A stretch of DNA of 64,000 bases from Duganella sp. Root1480D1 (GTDB lineage: Bacteria; Pseudomonadota; Gammaproteobacteria; Burkholderiales; Burkholderiaceae_D): positions 226,696-290,695 of the forward strand of contig NZ_LMFZ01000047.1 of assembly GCF_001427305.1 (NCBI RefSeq), given 5' to 3'. The notes beneath the pieces were generated by a model, which had not been told where the DNA came from, did not search any database, and worked only from the letters and a program-made list of their open reading frames with translations. Of the stretch, positions 16,221 through 24,725 are shown one piece after another (position 1 is the first letter of the stretch; each line of letters opens with the position of its first letter). The position numbers and the translations under genes were made by a program.

Positions 16221-17909
16221 TCAATTTACAACATCATTTTCCTCGGCAGCGGGCGCCATCTGTCGCGGCAGGATCACACGGAAGGTGGTGCCGCGCCCGA
16301 TCTCGCTGTCGACCTCGATGCGGCCGCCGTGCTTTTGCACGATGCTGTAAGACAGCGACAAGCCCAAGCCCGTACCCTTCCCGACCGGCTTGGTGGTGAA
16401 GAAGGGCTCGAAGATGCGGCCCAGGTTTTCCGCCGCAATGCCGCCGCCGGTATCGCTCACCGACACCGTGACCATTTCGTTCTCGTAACTGGTGCGCACC
16501 GTGATGCGGCCGCGCGATTCGATGGCATGGGCGGCGTTGACCAGCAGGTTCATGAACACCTGGTTCAGTTGCGACGGGATGCATTCGATTTCCGGCACGC
16601 CGCCATATTCCTTCACCACTTCCGCCTTGTATTTCAGCTCGTTCCAGACCACGTTCAGCGTGCTGTCGAGGCCCGCTTCGAGATTGGCCACCAGCACATC
16701 GCCGCCGCCGACGTGCGAGAAATCCTTCATGTCCTGCACAATGCGCTTGATGCGGTCCAGGCCATCCGTCGATTCGGACAGCAGGCTGCCCAGGTCCTCG
16801 CGCAGGTAGTCGGCATCGATTTCCTTGCGCAGCGCATTCAGCTCGCTACGGTCCGATTCCGGCAGGTGTTCTTCGCGCGCCTCATAAGCGTCCAGCAGCC
16901 GCATCAAGGATTGCATGTAGCGCTGCAGGCTGCTCAGGTTGGAATTGACGAAGCCGACCGGGTTGTTGATTTCGTGCGCCACGCCAGCCGCCAGCACGCC
17001 GATGGACGCCATCTTCTCCGATTGCAGGAGCTGGTTCTGCGCCTCGCCCAGCTTGCGGATCAAATCCGCCTGGCGTGTTTTCTCGCTCTCCAGCGTGATG
17101 TTCGCCATCTGCAGCGCCAGCGTGCGCTCGTGCACGCGGCTCTCCAATTGGTCGCGCGAATCGCGCAACGCCTGCTCGGCGTGCACGCGCTCCGTGTTGT
17201 CGACGAAGCCGTACACGCGCCCGATAATGCGCTCGCCGAGGAATTGCGGGCGCGAGCGGCACTCGAATACGCGGCCGTCGTGCAGGTGAAACTGGTCCAG
17301 CGCCTCGTGCGGATCGCTGACTTGCTGCAGCCGCTCGCGGCACAATTCCCGTTCAGCCACATTCGCAGTCAGGAATTCAAGGATGGCGGAATCGTTGCCG
17401 TTCTTCAGGAACGCGTCAGGAATATGCCACATCTCGCTGAACTGCCGATTCATGCTGGCGATCTTGTTGTGCCAGTCGATCACCAGGATGCCGTTACCGG
17501 TCGCCTCCAGCGTAGTGCGCAGTTGCGACAGGGTTTGTTCGAGCACGTCCTCCACCTTGCGTTCCTGGCGCGCATCGCGGGCCAGGATCAGGATCAGCCA
17601 GCGCTCCTCGTGGCGCAGCACGCGCAACGATTTCATGACCATGATCTGGGTGCCGTCGGCGCGCTGGTATTCCCCTTCCTGCGCGTCGATATCCTGGAAA
17701 TGGCCGCCCCGCACGTCCTCCCAGTAAAACACGTCCTGCAGCGAGCTCTCGATATCGGTGATCAGCATTTCGACCAGCTGCGCGCCCGAATAGCCAAGCA
17801 CTTGCTCGGCCACCTTGTTGGCAACGATGATGCGCAGGTCGGCAGGATCGACCAGCAGCATCATGTGCGGACTGTGGTCGAGCATCAGCTGGCGCAGTGC
17901 GGAGATCAC
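16221..17909 (-). CDS. PAS-domain sensor histidine kinase
   Basis: A 562-residue soluble histidine kinase. Two PAS domains (about 10-120 and 140-255) precede a coiled coil, the H box with H312 in GVAHEINNPVGF, and the catalytic domain: N box VNAAHAIE, G1 DTGGGI, F box FEPFF, G2 GTGLGLS. There is no transmembrane segment and no receiver domain, so a partner response regulator must be elsewhere. The GTG start overlaps the stop of the HD-GYP gene (GTGA), so the two are coupled and may form one signalling pathway with cyclic-di-GMP. Confidence 0.92.
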   Translation of the reverse strand: MISALRQLMLDHSPHMMLLVDPADLRIIVANKVAEQVLGYSGAQLVEMLITDIESSLQDVFYWEDVRGGHFQDIDAQEGEYQRADGTQIMVMKSLRVLRHEERWLILILARDARQERKVEDVLEQTLSQLRTTLEATGNGILVIDWHNKIASMNRQFSEMWHIPDAFLKNGNDSAILEFLTANVAERELCRERLQQVSDPHEALDQFHLHDGRVFECRSRPQFLGERIIGRVYGFVDNTERVHAEQALRDSRDQLESRVHERTLALQMANITLESEKTRQADLIRKLGEAQNQLLQSEKMASIGVLAAGVAHEINNPVGFVNSNLSSLQRYMQSLMRLLDAYEAREEHLPESDRSELNALRKEIDADYLREDLGSLLSESTDGLDRIKRIVQDMKDFSHVGGGDVLVANLEAGLDSTLNVVWNELKYKAEVVKEYGGVPEIECIPSQLNQVFMNLLVNAAHAIESRGRITVRTSYENEMVTVSVSDTGGGIAAENLGRIFEPFFTTKPVGKGTGLGLSLSYSIVQKHGGRIEVDSEIGRGTTFRVILPRQMAPAAEENDVVN

Positions 17910-19186
17910 CCGGCTGCTCCCTGGCCCGGCTTGGCGGCATCGAAGTAATAGCTGACCCGCTTGCGCGGACTGAGGTAGGCATAGATTTCCTTCGGTACCT
18001 GCGCGGGCTTGATGGCGCGCACGATATTAAGGTCGCTTTCGCGCTCCATGTCGACCATGATCGCATCTTCGCGCGGCACACCCGGTTCGTACACCACCAG
18101 TTCCGGCTTGTTCGGCTTTTCGGTATTGATGGTGGCGACCATGCCGGTGGCGCCGTTCGATAGCTGCACGATGGTGCCTGGCGGGTAGACACCCAGGCAG
18201 CGGATGAACACCTGCAGCAGCTTGGGATCGAACTTGCCGCGGTTCTTGGCGAACATCAGCGACAGCGCTTCGTGCGGGGTCAGGCCCGGCGTGCCGTTGA
18301 CCGGGTTGCACAGGCGGTCGTAGTAATTGGCGATCGCCACGATGCGCGCCAGCACGCCAATCTCCTCGCCCTTCAGGTGGCGCGGGTAACCGCTGCCGTC
18401 GTACATTTCGTGATGGTCGCGCACGATGGCCACGGCAGCGGCAGGGAACTTGAGTTGCTGCCCCATTTCGGTGCCGACCGCACAGTGCGTTTCATACAGG
18501 TTCTGCTCCGAGTGGGTCCAGGCTTCGGTCTTGGTCAGCACCTTGTCGGGAATATTGCGCACGCCCAGGTCGTGGAACATGGATCCGACGCCCATCGCTC
18601 CCGCCACTTCGCGCGGCAGCTTGATGTCGCGCGCAATCATCATCGACAGCATGGTGACGTTGAGCGAATGCAGGTAGATTTCCTCGCCGCCGGTACGGTC
18701 GCCCATGACGTGGATAGCCAGCTCCGGCGCACTCAGGATGGAGTCGGCAATCTTGCCGATCATCTCGCTGGCCTTTTGCAGGTTCTCGGCCGGGCGCGCG
18801 AAGATGTTCTTTTCCATGTCCTTCATGGCGCGCGCCGTATCGATAAAGGCATGCTCGATGCGCGCTGCATTCTCGCGCTGCTGGCGCATGCGCTCCATCA
18901 TCGCGCGCTTGGCGGTGAGCTCGGGGGACTCGGGCGCCGGCGGCGGCGGCGGCGCCGCGGCAGCGACTTCATGCGCTTCGGCCGACAGCGCGGCGGGCTG
19001 CACGTCGCTCAAGGCCGGGTCGATACGGATCTTGTGCAGGCCCAGGCTGCGCAGCTGGTGGATCTGCTCCTGCGACTTGATCTTGAAATGGCTGAACGCA
19101 AATGGATGCTCAAACCACTTCAGGTCGAGGTGGACGTATAGGCCGACCTGCAACTGCTCGAGAAGAATATCCTGAGTCTCCGGCAT
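17906..19186 (-). CDS. HD-GYP domain cyclic-di-GMP phosphodiesterase
   Basis: A 426-residue protein with an N-terminal DUF3391 region (about 5-70), an Ala/Pro-rich linker (about 75-95), and an HD-GYP domain: H205-D206 in MFHDLG, HHEMYDGSGYP (about 257-267), and a late D in ANYYDRL. The residues for metal and c-di-GMP hydrolysis are intact. MPETQD at 19186 is chosen as the start. It is followed by a coupled histidine kinase gene. It is likely cytoplasmic and lowers c-di-GMP. Confidence 0.92.
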   Translation of the reverse strand: MPETQDILLEQLQVGLYVHLDLKWFEHPFAFSHFKIKSQEQIHQLRSLGLHKIRIDPALSDVQPAALSAEAHEVAAAAPPPPPAPESPELTAKRAMMERMRQQRENAARIEHAFIDTARAMKDMEKNIFARPAENLQKASEMIGKIADSILSAPELAIHVMGDRTGGEEIYLHSLNVTMLSMMIARDIKLPREVAGAMGVGSMFHDLGVRNIPDKVLTKTEAWTHSEQNLYETHCAVGTEMGQQLKFPAAAVAIVRDHHEMYDGSGYPRHLKGEEIGVLARIVAIANYYDRLCNPVNGTPGLTPHEALSLMFAKNRGKFDPKLLQVFIRCLGVYPPGTIVQLSNGATGMVATINTEKPNKPELVVYEPGVPREDAIMVDMERESDLNIVRAIKPAQVPKEIYAYLSPRKRVSYYFDAAKPGQGAAG

Positions 19187-19264
19187 GGCGTGCGCCCCCA
19201 GCGTGACAGTCGATGTCCGATTATAGCCAAACGCGCGGCGCACAATTAACGAGCAAAATGCTAG

Positions 19265-19714
19265 TTACACGTGCTGTGGCAACTGGAGGATAGCTTCGGC
19301 GTTGGATGGGGAAAAGCAGCGGTCGGCCGCTTCGAGGTAAGGCAACCAGACGTGGGCGGTATGTTCGCGCGGGCTGAGCATGACTGGCACATTGCGCGGC
19401 ACTTGCACGCTGAAGATATGTTCGAGGTTGTGGGTGACGCCAGGCTCGTAGCGGTGGCGCCAGACCGGGTAGATTTCGTAGATGTTCTGCAGGCCCCAGT
19501 CTTGCAGCACGATATCTTTGCCGTCGGCAACGATGCCGGTTTCTTCGAACAGTTCGCGGGTAGCGGTGGTGAACAGGGGCTCGTCGAGGGCGTCTTTGGA
19601 GCCGGTGACGGATTGCCAGTAGCCGGGATTGCCGGCGCGCTCGATCAGGAGCACTTCCATGTCGGCGGTGTGGATCACCACCAGGACTGATTCCGGGATT
19701 TTGTAGGGCTTCAT
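19265..19714 (-). CDS. nudB: Dihydroneopterin triphosphate diphosphatase
   Basis: A 149-residue Nudix hydrolase. The Nudix box reads E-x7-RELFEETG (about residues 45-62). NudB removes pyrophosphate from dihydroneopterin triphosphate in folate synthesis. The aspS-nudB order is conserved in many proteobacteria and supports the assignment. MKPYKIPESV at 19714 is the start; an extension to 19774 would translate the palindromic repeat and is an artefact. No clear ribosome binding site is visible because the repeat ends only 6 nt upstream, so it may depend on readthrough from aspS. Confidence 0.9.
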   Translation of the reverse strand: MKPYKIPESVLVVIHTADMEVLLIERAGNPGYWQSVTGSKDALDEPLFTTATRELFEETGIVADGKDIVLQDWGLQNIYEIYPVWRHRYEPGVTHNLEHIFSVQVPRNVPVMLSPREHTAHVWLPYLEAADRCFSPSNAEAILQLPQHV

Positions 19715-19720
19715 CATTTG

Positions 19721-19788
19721 AAACCGGTAAAGCGGCGGGAACTGGCCGGGTGTCTGACCCTGCGGGTCAGACACCGCTTTGCGGTTTT
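19721..19788. repeat. Palindromic repeat copy 3, filling the aspS-nudB gap
   Basis: Tail AAACCGGTAAAGCGG, a 13-nt spacer, then a perfect stem GGTGTCTGACCC / GGGTCAGACACC (19749-19775, loop TGC), and a second tail GCTTTGCGGTTTT reaching the aspS stop codon. The element occupies essentially the whole intergenic region. Confidence 0.88.
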
Positions 19789-21592
19789 AACCAGCTACTT
19801 TCGGCTCGGCCGAACGCAGACGGATATGCAGTTCACGCAGTTGCTTCTCGTCGACCGGCGAAGGAGCCTGGGTCAGCAAGCACTGTGCGCGCTGGGTTTT
19901 CGGGAAGGCGATCACGTCGCGGATCGAATCGGACTTGGTCATCAGGGTCACGATGCGATCCAGGCCGAAAGCCAGGCCGCCGTGCGGAGGCGCACCGTAC
20001 TGCAGTGCGTCCAGCAGGAAGCCGAACTTCTCGCGTGCTTCCTCAGCACCGATCTTCAGTGCGCGGAACACTTTCGATTGCACTTCTTCGCGGTGGATAC
20101 GGATCGAGCCGCCGCCCAGTTCCCAGCCGTTCAGCACCATGTCGTAGGCCTTGGCGATACATGCACCCGGATTGGTTTCCAGCATGTCTTCGTGGCCGTC
20201 TTTTGGCGAGGTGAATGGGTGGTGGGTTGCGGTCCAGCGGTCTTCTTCTTCGTCGTACTCGAACATCGGGAAGTCGATCACCCACAGCGGTGCCCACACG
20301 TCGTTGAACAGGCCGTTGGCCTTGCCGAACTCGGAATGGCCGATCTTCACGCGCAGCGCGCCGATCGCATCGTTCACCACCTTCGCCTTGTCGGCGCCGA
20401 AGAAGATCAGGTCGCCGTCTTGCGCGCCGGTGCGCTCCATGATGGTGTCCAGTACTGCGTCATCCAGGGACTTGAGCAGCGGCGACTGCAGGCCTTCGCG
20501 GCCCTTGGCCTTCTCGTTGACCTTGATGTAGGCCAGGCCCTTGGCGCCGTAAATGGCGACGAACTGGGTGTATGCGTCGATTTCCGAACGCGACATGGAG
20601 CCGCCCTTCGGTACGCGCATGCCGACCACGCGGCCGTTGGCCATGTTGGCGGCGCTGGAGAAGATCTTCGACTCGACGTTCTTCATGATGTCGGTCAGTT
20701 CGGTGAACTCCATCTTTACGCGCATGTCCGGCTTGTCCGAACCGTACTTGCCCATGGCTTCTGCGAAGTCCATCACCGGGAACGGGTTTGGCAGTTCCAC
20801 GTCCATGGTGTTCTTGAACACTTTGCGGATCATGGTTTCGAACAGGTCGCGGATTTCCTGCTCGCTCAGGAACGAGGTTTCGCAGTCGATCTGGGTGAAT
20901 TCAGGCTGGCGGTCAGCACGCAGGTCTTCGTCGCGGAAGCACTTGGTGATCTGGTAGTAACGGTCGAAGTTGGCGACCATCAGCAGCTGCTTGAACAGTT
21001 GCGGCGATTGCGGCAGGGCGAAGAATTCGTGCGCATTGACGCGCGATGGCACCAGGTAGTCGCGCGCGCCTTCCGGTGTGGACTTGGTCAGCACCGGGGT
21101 TTCGATATCGATGAAGCCCAGGTCGTCCAGGTACTTGCGCACTTCCATCGACACCTTGTAGCGCAGGCGCAGGTTGTTCTGCATCTGGGCGCGGCGCAGG
21201 TCCAGCACGCGGTGGGTCAGGCGGGTGGTTTCGGACAGGTTGTCGTCGTCCAGCTGGAACGGCACCGGCACCGAAGCGTTCAGCACCACTACCTGGGTGG
21301 CGATCACTTCGATCTTGCCCGACTTGTGCTTGGCGTTGATGGTTTCGGCCGAACGCTCTTTCACAGTACCGGTGATTTGCAGGCAGTACTCGTTACGCAC
21401 GGATTCGGCGACTTTGAACATGTCGGCAAAGTCCGGGTCGCAGACCACTTGCACCAGGCCTTCGCGGTCGCGCAGGTCGATGAAGATCAGCTTGCCGTGG
21501 TCGCGGCGACGGTGCACCCAGCCGCACAGGCTGACGGTTTGGCCTACGAGGGCTTCGGTTACGAGGCCGCAGTATTCAGTACGCATGGACAT
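19787..21592 (-). CDS. aspS: Aspartate--tRNA ligase
   Basis: A 601-residue class II aminoacyl-tRNA synthetase of the bacterial AspRS type. It begins with MRTEYCG and an OB-fold anticodon-binding domain (about 1-110), then motif 2 (FRDEDLRADRQPEFTQID, about 220-237), the bacterial insertion domain, and motif 3 GLAFGLDRI near residue 540. It charges tRNA-Asp; betaproteobacterial AspRS may also charge tRNA-Asn where gatCAB is present, which cannot be decided here. The stop codon touches palindromic repeat copy 3. Upstream genes are DUF502 and fmdB. Confidence 0.97.
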   Translation of the reverse strand: MSMRTEYCGLVTEALVGQTVSLCGWVHRRRDHGKLIFIDLRDREGLVQVVCDPDFADMFKVAESVRNEYCLQITGTVKERSAETINAKHKSGKIEVIATQVVVLNASVPVPFQLDDDNLSETTRLTHRVLDLRRAQMQNNLRLRYKVSMEVRKYLDDLGFIDIETPVLTKSTPEGARDYLVPSRVNAHEFFALPQSPQLFKQLLMVANFDRYYQITKCFRDEDLRADRQPEFTQIDCETSFLSEQEIRDLFETMIRKVFKNTMDVELPNPFPVMDFAEAMGKYGSDKPDMRVKMEFTELTDIMKNVESKIFSSAANMANGRVVGMRVPKGGSMSRSEIDAYTQFVAIYGAKGLAYIKVNEKAKGREGLQSPLLKSLDDAVLDTIMERTGAQDGDLIFFGADKAKVVNDAIGALRVKIGHSEFGKANGLFNDVWAPLWVIDFPMFEYDEEEDRWTATHHPFTSPKDGHEDMLETNPGACIAKAYDMVLNGWELGGGSIRIHREEVQSKVFRALKIGAEEAREKFGFLLDALQYGAPPHGGLAFGLDRIVTLMTKSDSIRDVIAFPKTQRAQCLLTQAPSPVDEKQLRELHIRLRSAEPKVAG

Positions 21593-21618
21593 ATTGATTC
21601 TCAGTTTCAGGTTAAGTT

Positions 21619-22206
21619 TTATTCAGGGACGACAACGCCCATCGAAACGATGTACTTCAGTGCGGCATCGACGCTCATATCGAGCTCGATTACATCTTTT
21701 TTCGGCATCATCAAAAAGAAGCCGGAAGTCGGGTTCGGCGTGGTAGGCACGTAGACGCTGATGTACTCACCGTCCAGGTGCTTCTGCACTTCGGTAGCTG
21801 GCGCGCCGGTCAGGAAACCGATGGTGCGCGAGCCGGCATGCGGGTATGGCACCAGCACGGCCTTGCGGAAAGCATTGCCGGAATCGGAAAACAGCGTGTC
21901 CGAAACCTGCTTCACGCTGCCGTACAGGGAGCTGACTACCGGGATGCGGTGCAGCAGCTTTTCCCACTGCCTGACGACGAAATTGCCGACCAGGTTATTG
22001 GTCAGCAGGCCGGTAATGAACACGATCAGCACGGTCAGGATAGTGCCCAGGCCTGGGATATCGAAACCGATCAGGGTACGCGGCTGCCAGCGCTCCGGCA
22101 CGATCAGGAGCGACTGGTCCATGGTGCTGATGATGATGTTGAGCACCCAGGCGGTAATCGCCAGGGGAACCAAAATCAGCAAGCCGGTAATGAAATATTT
22201 GCGCAT
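21619..22206 (-). CDS. DUF502 membrane protein
   Basis: A 195-residue protein starting MRKYFITGLLIL. Two transmembrane segments lie at about residues 5-27 and 55-80, followed by a soluble domain with the family pattern RIPVVSSLYGSVKQV and PYPHAGSRTIGFLTG. It matches DUF502. The reading frame open to 22308 adds a low-quality Arg/Pro-rich extension and is rejected. The fmdB-DUF502-aspS order is widespread in betaproteobacteria, but no function is known. Confidence 0.87.
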   Translation of the reverse strand: MRKYFITGLLILVPLAITAWVLNIIISTMDQSLLIVPERWQPRTLIGFDIPGLGTILTVLIVFITGLLTNNLVGNFVVRQWEKLLHRIPVVSSLYGSVKQVSDTLFSDSGNAFRKAVLVPYPHAGSRTIGFLTGAPATEVQKHLDGEYISVYVPTTPNPTSGFFLMMPKKDVIELDMSVDAALKYIVSMGVVVPE

Positions 22207-22228
22207 CGCGTTCCTTGTGCGGGGTAAA

Positions 22229-22510
22229 TCAGGCCTCGCTGGTGGACTTTGCCGGCGCAGGCGCCGGAGCGGCTGCCGCCGGGGCGTCGGTTTTGGCCGT
22301 GCTGGCAACGCCGGTTGCCGGGGCGGTGCCGCCTCGGAAATCGGTTACGTACCAGCCGGTGCCCTTCAGTTGGAAGCCGGCTGCGGTCAGTTGCTTCTTA
22401 AAGGTGGACTTGCCGCAGGAAGGGCAATCCGTGAGCTGCGGATCGGAGATCTTTTGCAGCACGTCCTTGGCAAAGCCACATTCCTCGCAGCGGTAAGCGT
22501 AGATAGGCAT
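22229..22510 (-). CDS. FmdB-family zinc-ribbon protein
   Basis: A 93-residue protein with two CxxC pairs (C8/C11 and C29/C32) in MPIYAYRCEECG and LTDCPSCG, the single zinc ribbon of the FmdB/CxxC_CXXC_SSSS family. The C-terminal third is Ala/Pro-rich and probably disordered. It heads the fmdB-DUF502-aspS block. Members are proposed to be small regulators, but the role is unproven. Confidence 0.88.
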   Translation of the reverse strand: MPIYAYRCEECGFAKDVLQKISDPQLTDCPSCGKSTFKKQLTAAGFQLKGTGWYVTDFRGGTAPATGVASTAKTDAPAAAAPAPAPAKSTSEA

Positions 22511-22543
22511 CTATTACTCCGCAAAAAACATCAAAACCCTGAA

Positions 22544-23182
22544 TTATAAAGCTTTTTTCCGGCGCCATGCCATCCAGCGCTCCTTGCCCTGGAATACCGG
22601 GATCGAGTCCTCGACCGGCATGTCTTGCTCGAGATCGAAGTGAGCGCTCATTAACTGCACCAGCTGTTGCCTGTCGGCGCCGAATGGCGGGCCTTTGGGG
22701 TTGTTGTCGAAGAAGAAGTAACCTAGCAGGAGGGCGCCTTCCGGCAGCAATTGCACCCAGCGCTGCACCACGCGCGGCCACATGTCGCGCGGCATGGCGC
22801 ACAGGAAGGCGCGTTCGTAGATCAGGTCCAATGGCTGCTGCGGGTCGTAGGCGAAGAAGTCGGCTTCGACTACGCGCTCGCGCCAGGGGCCGACCGCTTG
22901 TTGCGCCGCAACAACGGCGGATGGGGAGAAATCGATGGCGATAGCGTCCCAGCCGGCTTCGCAAAAGGCTTGCAATTCATAGCCGCTGCCGCAGCCGGGG
23001 ATCAGCACCGAAAGCCGGCAGGACGGTGTCTGACCCTGCGGGTCAGACACCGGTTTACCGGTTTGCAGCCAACCCGCCAACTGCCCCGGCACCCCGCCCC
23101 GATCCCAAGGGGTGAATTGCTGGTCGAAGCGCTGGTCCCAGAACTCCGCCGTGCGCGGATCGCGATTAGTGAAGTCGGGCAT
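22544..23182 (-). CDS. TPMT-family SAM-dependent methyltransferase with repeat insertion
   Basis: A 212-residue methyltransferase related to thiopurine S-methyltransferase. The N-terminus has TAEFWDQRFDQQFTPWDRGG, motif I is LIPGCGSGYE (about residues 62-71), and later motifs AIDFSPSAV and YERAFLCAMP are typical. Between the N-terminal helix (QLAGWLQ) and motif I, residues about 42-58 are encoded by palindromic repeat copy 4, giving an extra segment TGKPVSDPQGQTPSC. The start at 23182 (MPDFTNRD) is chosen; a longer frame overlaps ubiB. It overlaps the ubiB 3' end by 17 nt. Confidence 0.85.
   Translation of the reverse strand: MPDFTNRDPRTAEFWDQRFDQQFTPWDRGGVPGQLAGWLQTGKPVSDPQGQTPSCRLSVLIPGCGSGYELQAFCEAGWDAIAIDFSPSAVVAAQQAVGPWRERVVEADFFAYDPQQPLDLIYERAFLCAMPRDMWPRVVQRWVQLLPEGALLLGYFFFDNNPKGPPFGADRQQLVQLMSAHFDLEQDMPVEDSIPVFQGKERWMAWRRKKAL
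23025..23064. repeat. Palindromic repeat copy 4, inside a coding sequence
   Basis: A perfect 12-bp stem GGTGTCTGACCC / GGGTCAGACACC with loop TGC, followed by the tail GGTTTACCGGTTT; the orientation is opposite to copies 1, 2 and 6. It lies entirely inside the methyltransferase gene and keeps the frame open, adding about 16 residues ahead of the SAM-binding motif. Confidence 0.92.
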
Positions 23183-24725
23183 AAGCCAGGTACGCCACAG
23201 CGCCCACCACAAACGACCCGACAAAGAACGCAAAGAACGACAGCAAGCGATTGGTATGGCGCTGCTCCGCCACCAGGTGCGCCAGCAACGCTCTGGTCTC
23301 CACATCGCGCTCTGCCGCAACGGTCAGCGCCTGGTGCGCCAGCCGCGGCAACTGCGGGAATATATGCGAGTAGCGCGGCGCCTCCGCCTTCAGGCGTTCC
23401 ACCAGCCCACGCCAGCCCACCTGCTCCGCCATCCAGCGCTCAAGATACGGCTTGGCCGTCTTCCACAAATCCAGGTCAGGATCGAGCTGGCGGCCCAGGC
23501 CTTCGATATTCAGCAATGTCTTCTGCAACAGCACCAGTTGCGGCTGCACTTCCACATTGAAGCGGCGCGAAGTCTGGAACAGGCGCAGCAGCACCTGGCC
23601 GAAGGAGATGTCCTTCAGCGGACGATCGAAGATCGGCTCGCAGCAAGCCCGCACAGCCGCTTCCAGTTCGTCGACACGGGTCTCCTTGGGCGCCCAGCCC
23701 GATTCGATGTGCGCCTCCGCCACGCGCTTGTAATCGCGGCGGAAGAAGGCCAGGAAGTTCTGCGACAGGTAATCCTTGTCGTAGTCATTCAAGGTGCCGA
23801 CGATGCCGAAGTCCAGCGCAATATAGCGGCCAAACGACTCCGGCTCGATCGACACCAGGATATTCCCCGGGTGCATATCGGCGTGGAAGAAGCCATCGCG
23901 GAACACCTGCGTGAAAAAGATCTCCACGCCATCCGACGACAGCTTTTTCAAATCGACTCCCGCCTCGATCAGGCGCTCGATCTGCGACACCGGAATGCCG
24001 TGCATGCGCTCCATCACAATCACATTGCTGGAGCAGTAATCCCAATACATCTCCGGCACCAGCAGCAGCTTCGACTCGGCAAAATTGCGGCGCAACTGGC
24101 TGGCATTGGCCGCTTCGCGCATCAGGTCCAGTTCATCGTGCAGGTACTTGTCGAATTCCTGCACCACTTCCTGGATTTTCAGGCGCTTGGAATCGGCCCA
24201 CACGCGGTTGATGAAGTTGGCCGCGATGTGCATCAGCGCCACGTCCTCATCGATCAGCTTCTTCATGCCCGGTCGCAGCACCTTGACCGCTACCTGCGTG
24301 CCATCCTTCAGCGCGGCGAAGTGCACCTGGGCGATGGAGGCCGAGGCCACCGGCACGCGCTCGAAGCGCGCAAACAACTCGTCAGGGTGGGCACCCAGCG
24401 ACTCCTCGATCATCCTGATCGCCAGGTCGGAGTCGAAAGGCGGTACCCGGTCCTGCAGCTTGGACAGCTCGGCCACGATATCGAGCGGGAACAGGTCGCT
24501 GCGGGTCGACAGCACCTGGCCGAACTTCACGAAGATCGGGCCCAGCTCTTCCAGCGCGCAGCGCAGGCGCACGGCACGCGGCGTCGACAGCTCGCGCCAG
24601 AAGAAAACGGTATCGAGGAATTTGCTGATGCGTGGCTTGTCGAAGCCGGAAATGGCGATTTCGTCCAGCCCATACTGGACGGAGACACGAATGATCTTGA
24701 ACAGCCGAAGGAATTTGCGAATCAT
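23166..24725 (-). CDS. ubiB: Ubiquinone biosynthesis regulatory kinase-like protein
   Basis: A 519-residue UbiB/ADCK-type atypical kinase. It has the KxGQ motif at K67-F-G-Q70, the Ala-rich loop region ASASIAQVH (about 128-136), VAVKVLRPG with the conserved Lys, and two C-terminal transmembrane helices (about 475-519). UbiB is needed for ubiquinone synthesis, probably by extracting or organising lipid intermediates with ATPase activity at the membrane. It overlaps ubiJ by 4 nt (ATGA). Confidence 0.96.
   Translation of the reverse strand: MIRKFLRLFKIIRVSVQYGLDEIAISGFDKPRISKFLDTVFFWRELSTPRAVRLRCALEELGPIFVKFGQVLSTRSDLFPLDIVAELSKLQDRVPPFDSDLAIRMIEESLGAHPDELFARFERVPVASASIAQVHFAALKDGTQVAVKVLRPGMKKLIDEDVALMHIAANFINRVWADSKRLKIQEVVQEFDKYLHDELDLMREAANASQLRRNFAESKLLLVPEMYWDYCSSNVIVMERMHGIPVSQIERLIEAGVDLKKLSSDGVEIFFTQVFRDGFFHADMHPGNILVSIEPESFGRYIALDFGIVGTLNDYDKDYLSQNFLAFFRRDYKRVAEAHIESGWAPKETRVDELEAAVRACCEPIFDRPLKDISFGQVLLRLFQTSRRFNVEVQPQLVLLQKTLLNIEGLGRQLDPDLDLWKTAKPYLERWMAEQVGWRGLVERLKAEAPRYSHIFPQLPRLAHQALTVAAERDVETRALLAHLVAEQRHTNRLLSFFAFFVGSFVVGAVAYLAYARLH

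Noticed and set aside
18940..18965. A GGC triplet repeat as a simple sequence repeat element
   Set aside because: It encodes the Ala/Pro linker of the HD-GYP protein and is explained by that low-complexity region.
19715..19774. An N-terminal extension of nudB (MSDPQGQTPG...)
   Set aside because: It is a translation of the repeat; Nudix homologues begin near MKPYKIPESV.
19718..21754. A 678-residue plus-strand frame across aspS
   Set aside because: Antisense of aspS; aspS motifs on the minus strand are unambiguous.
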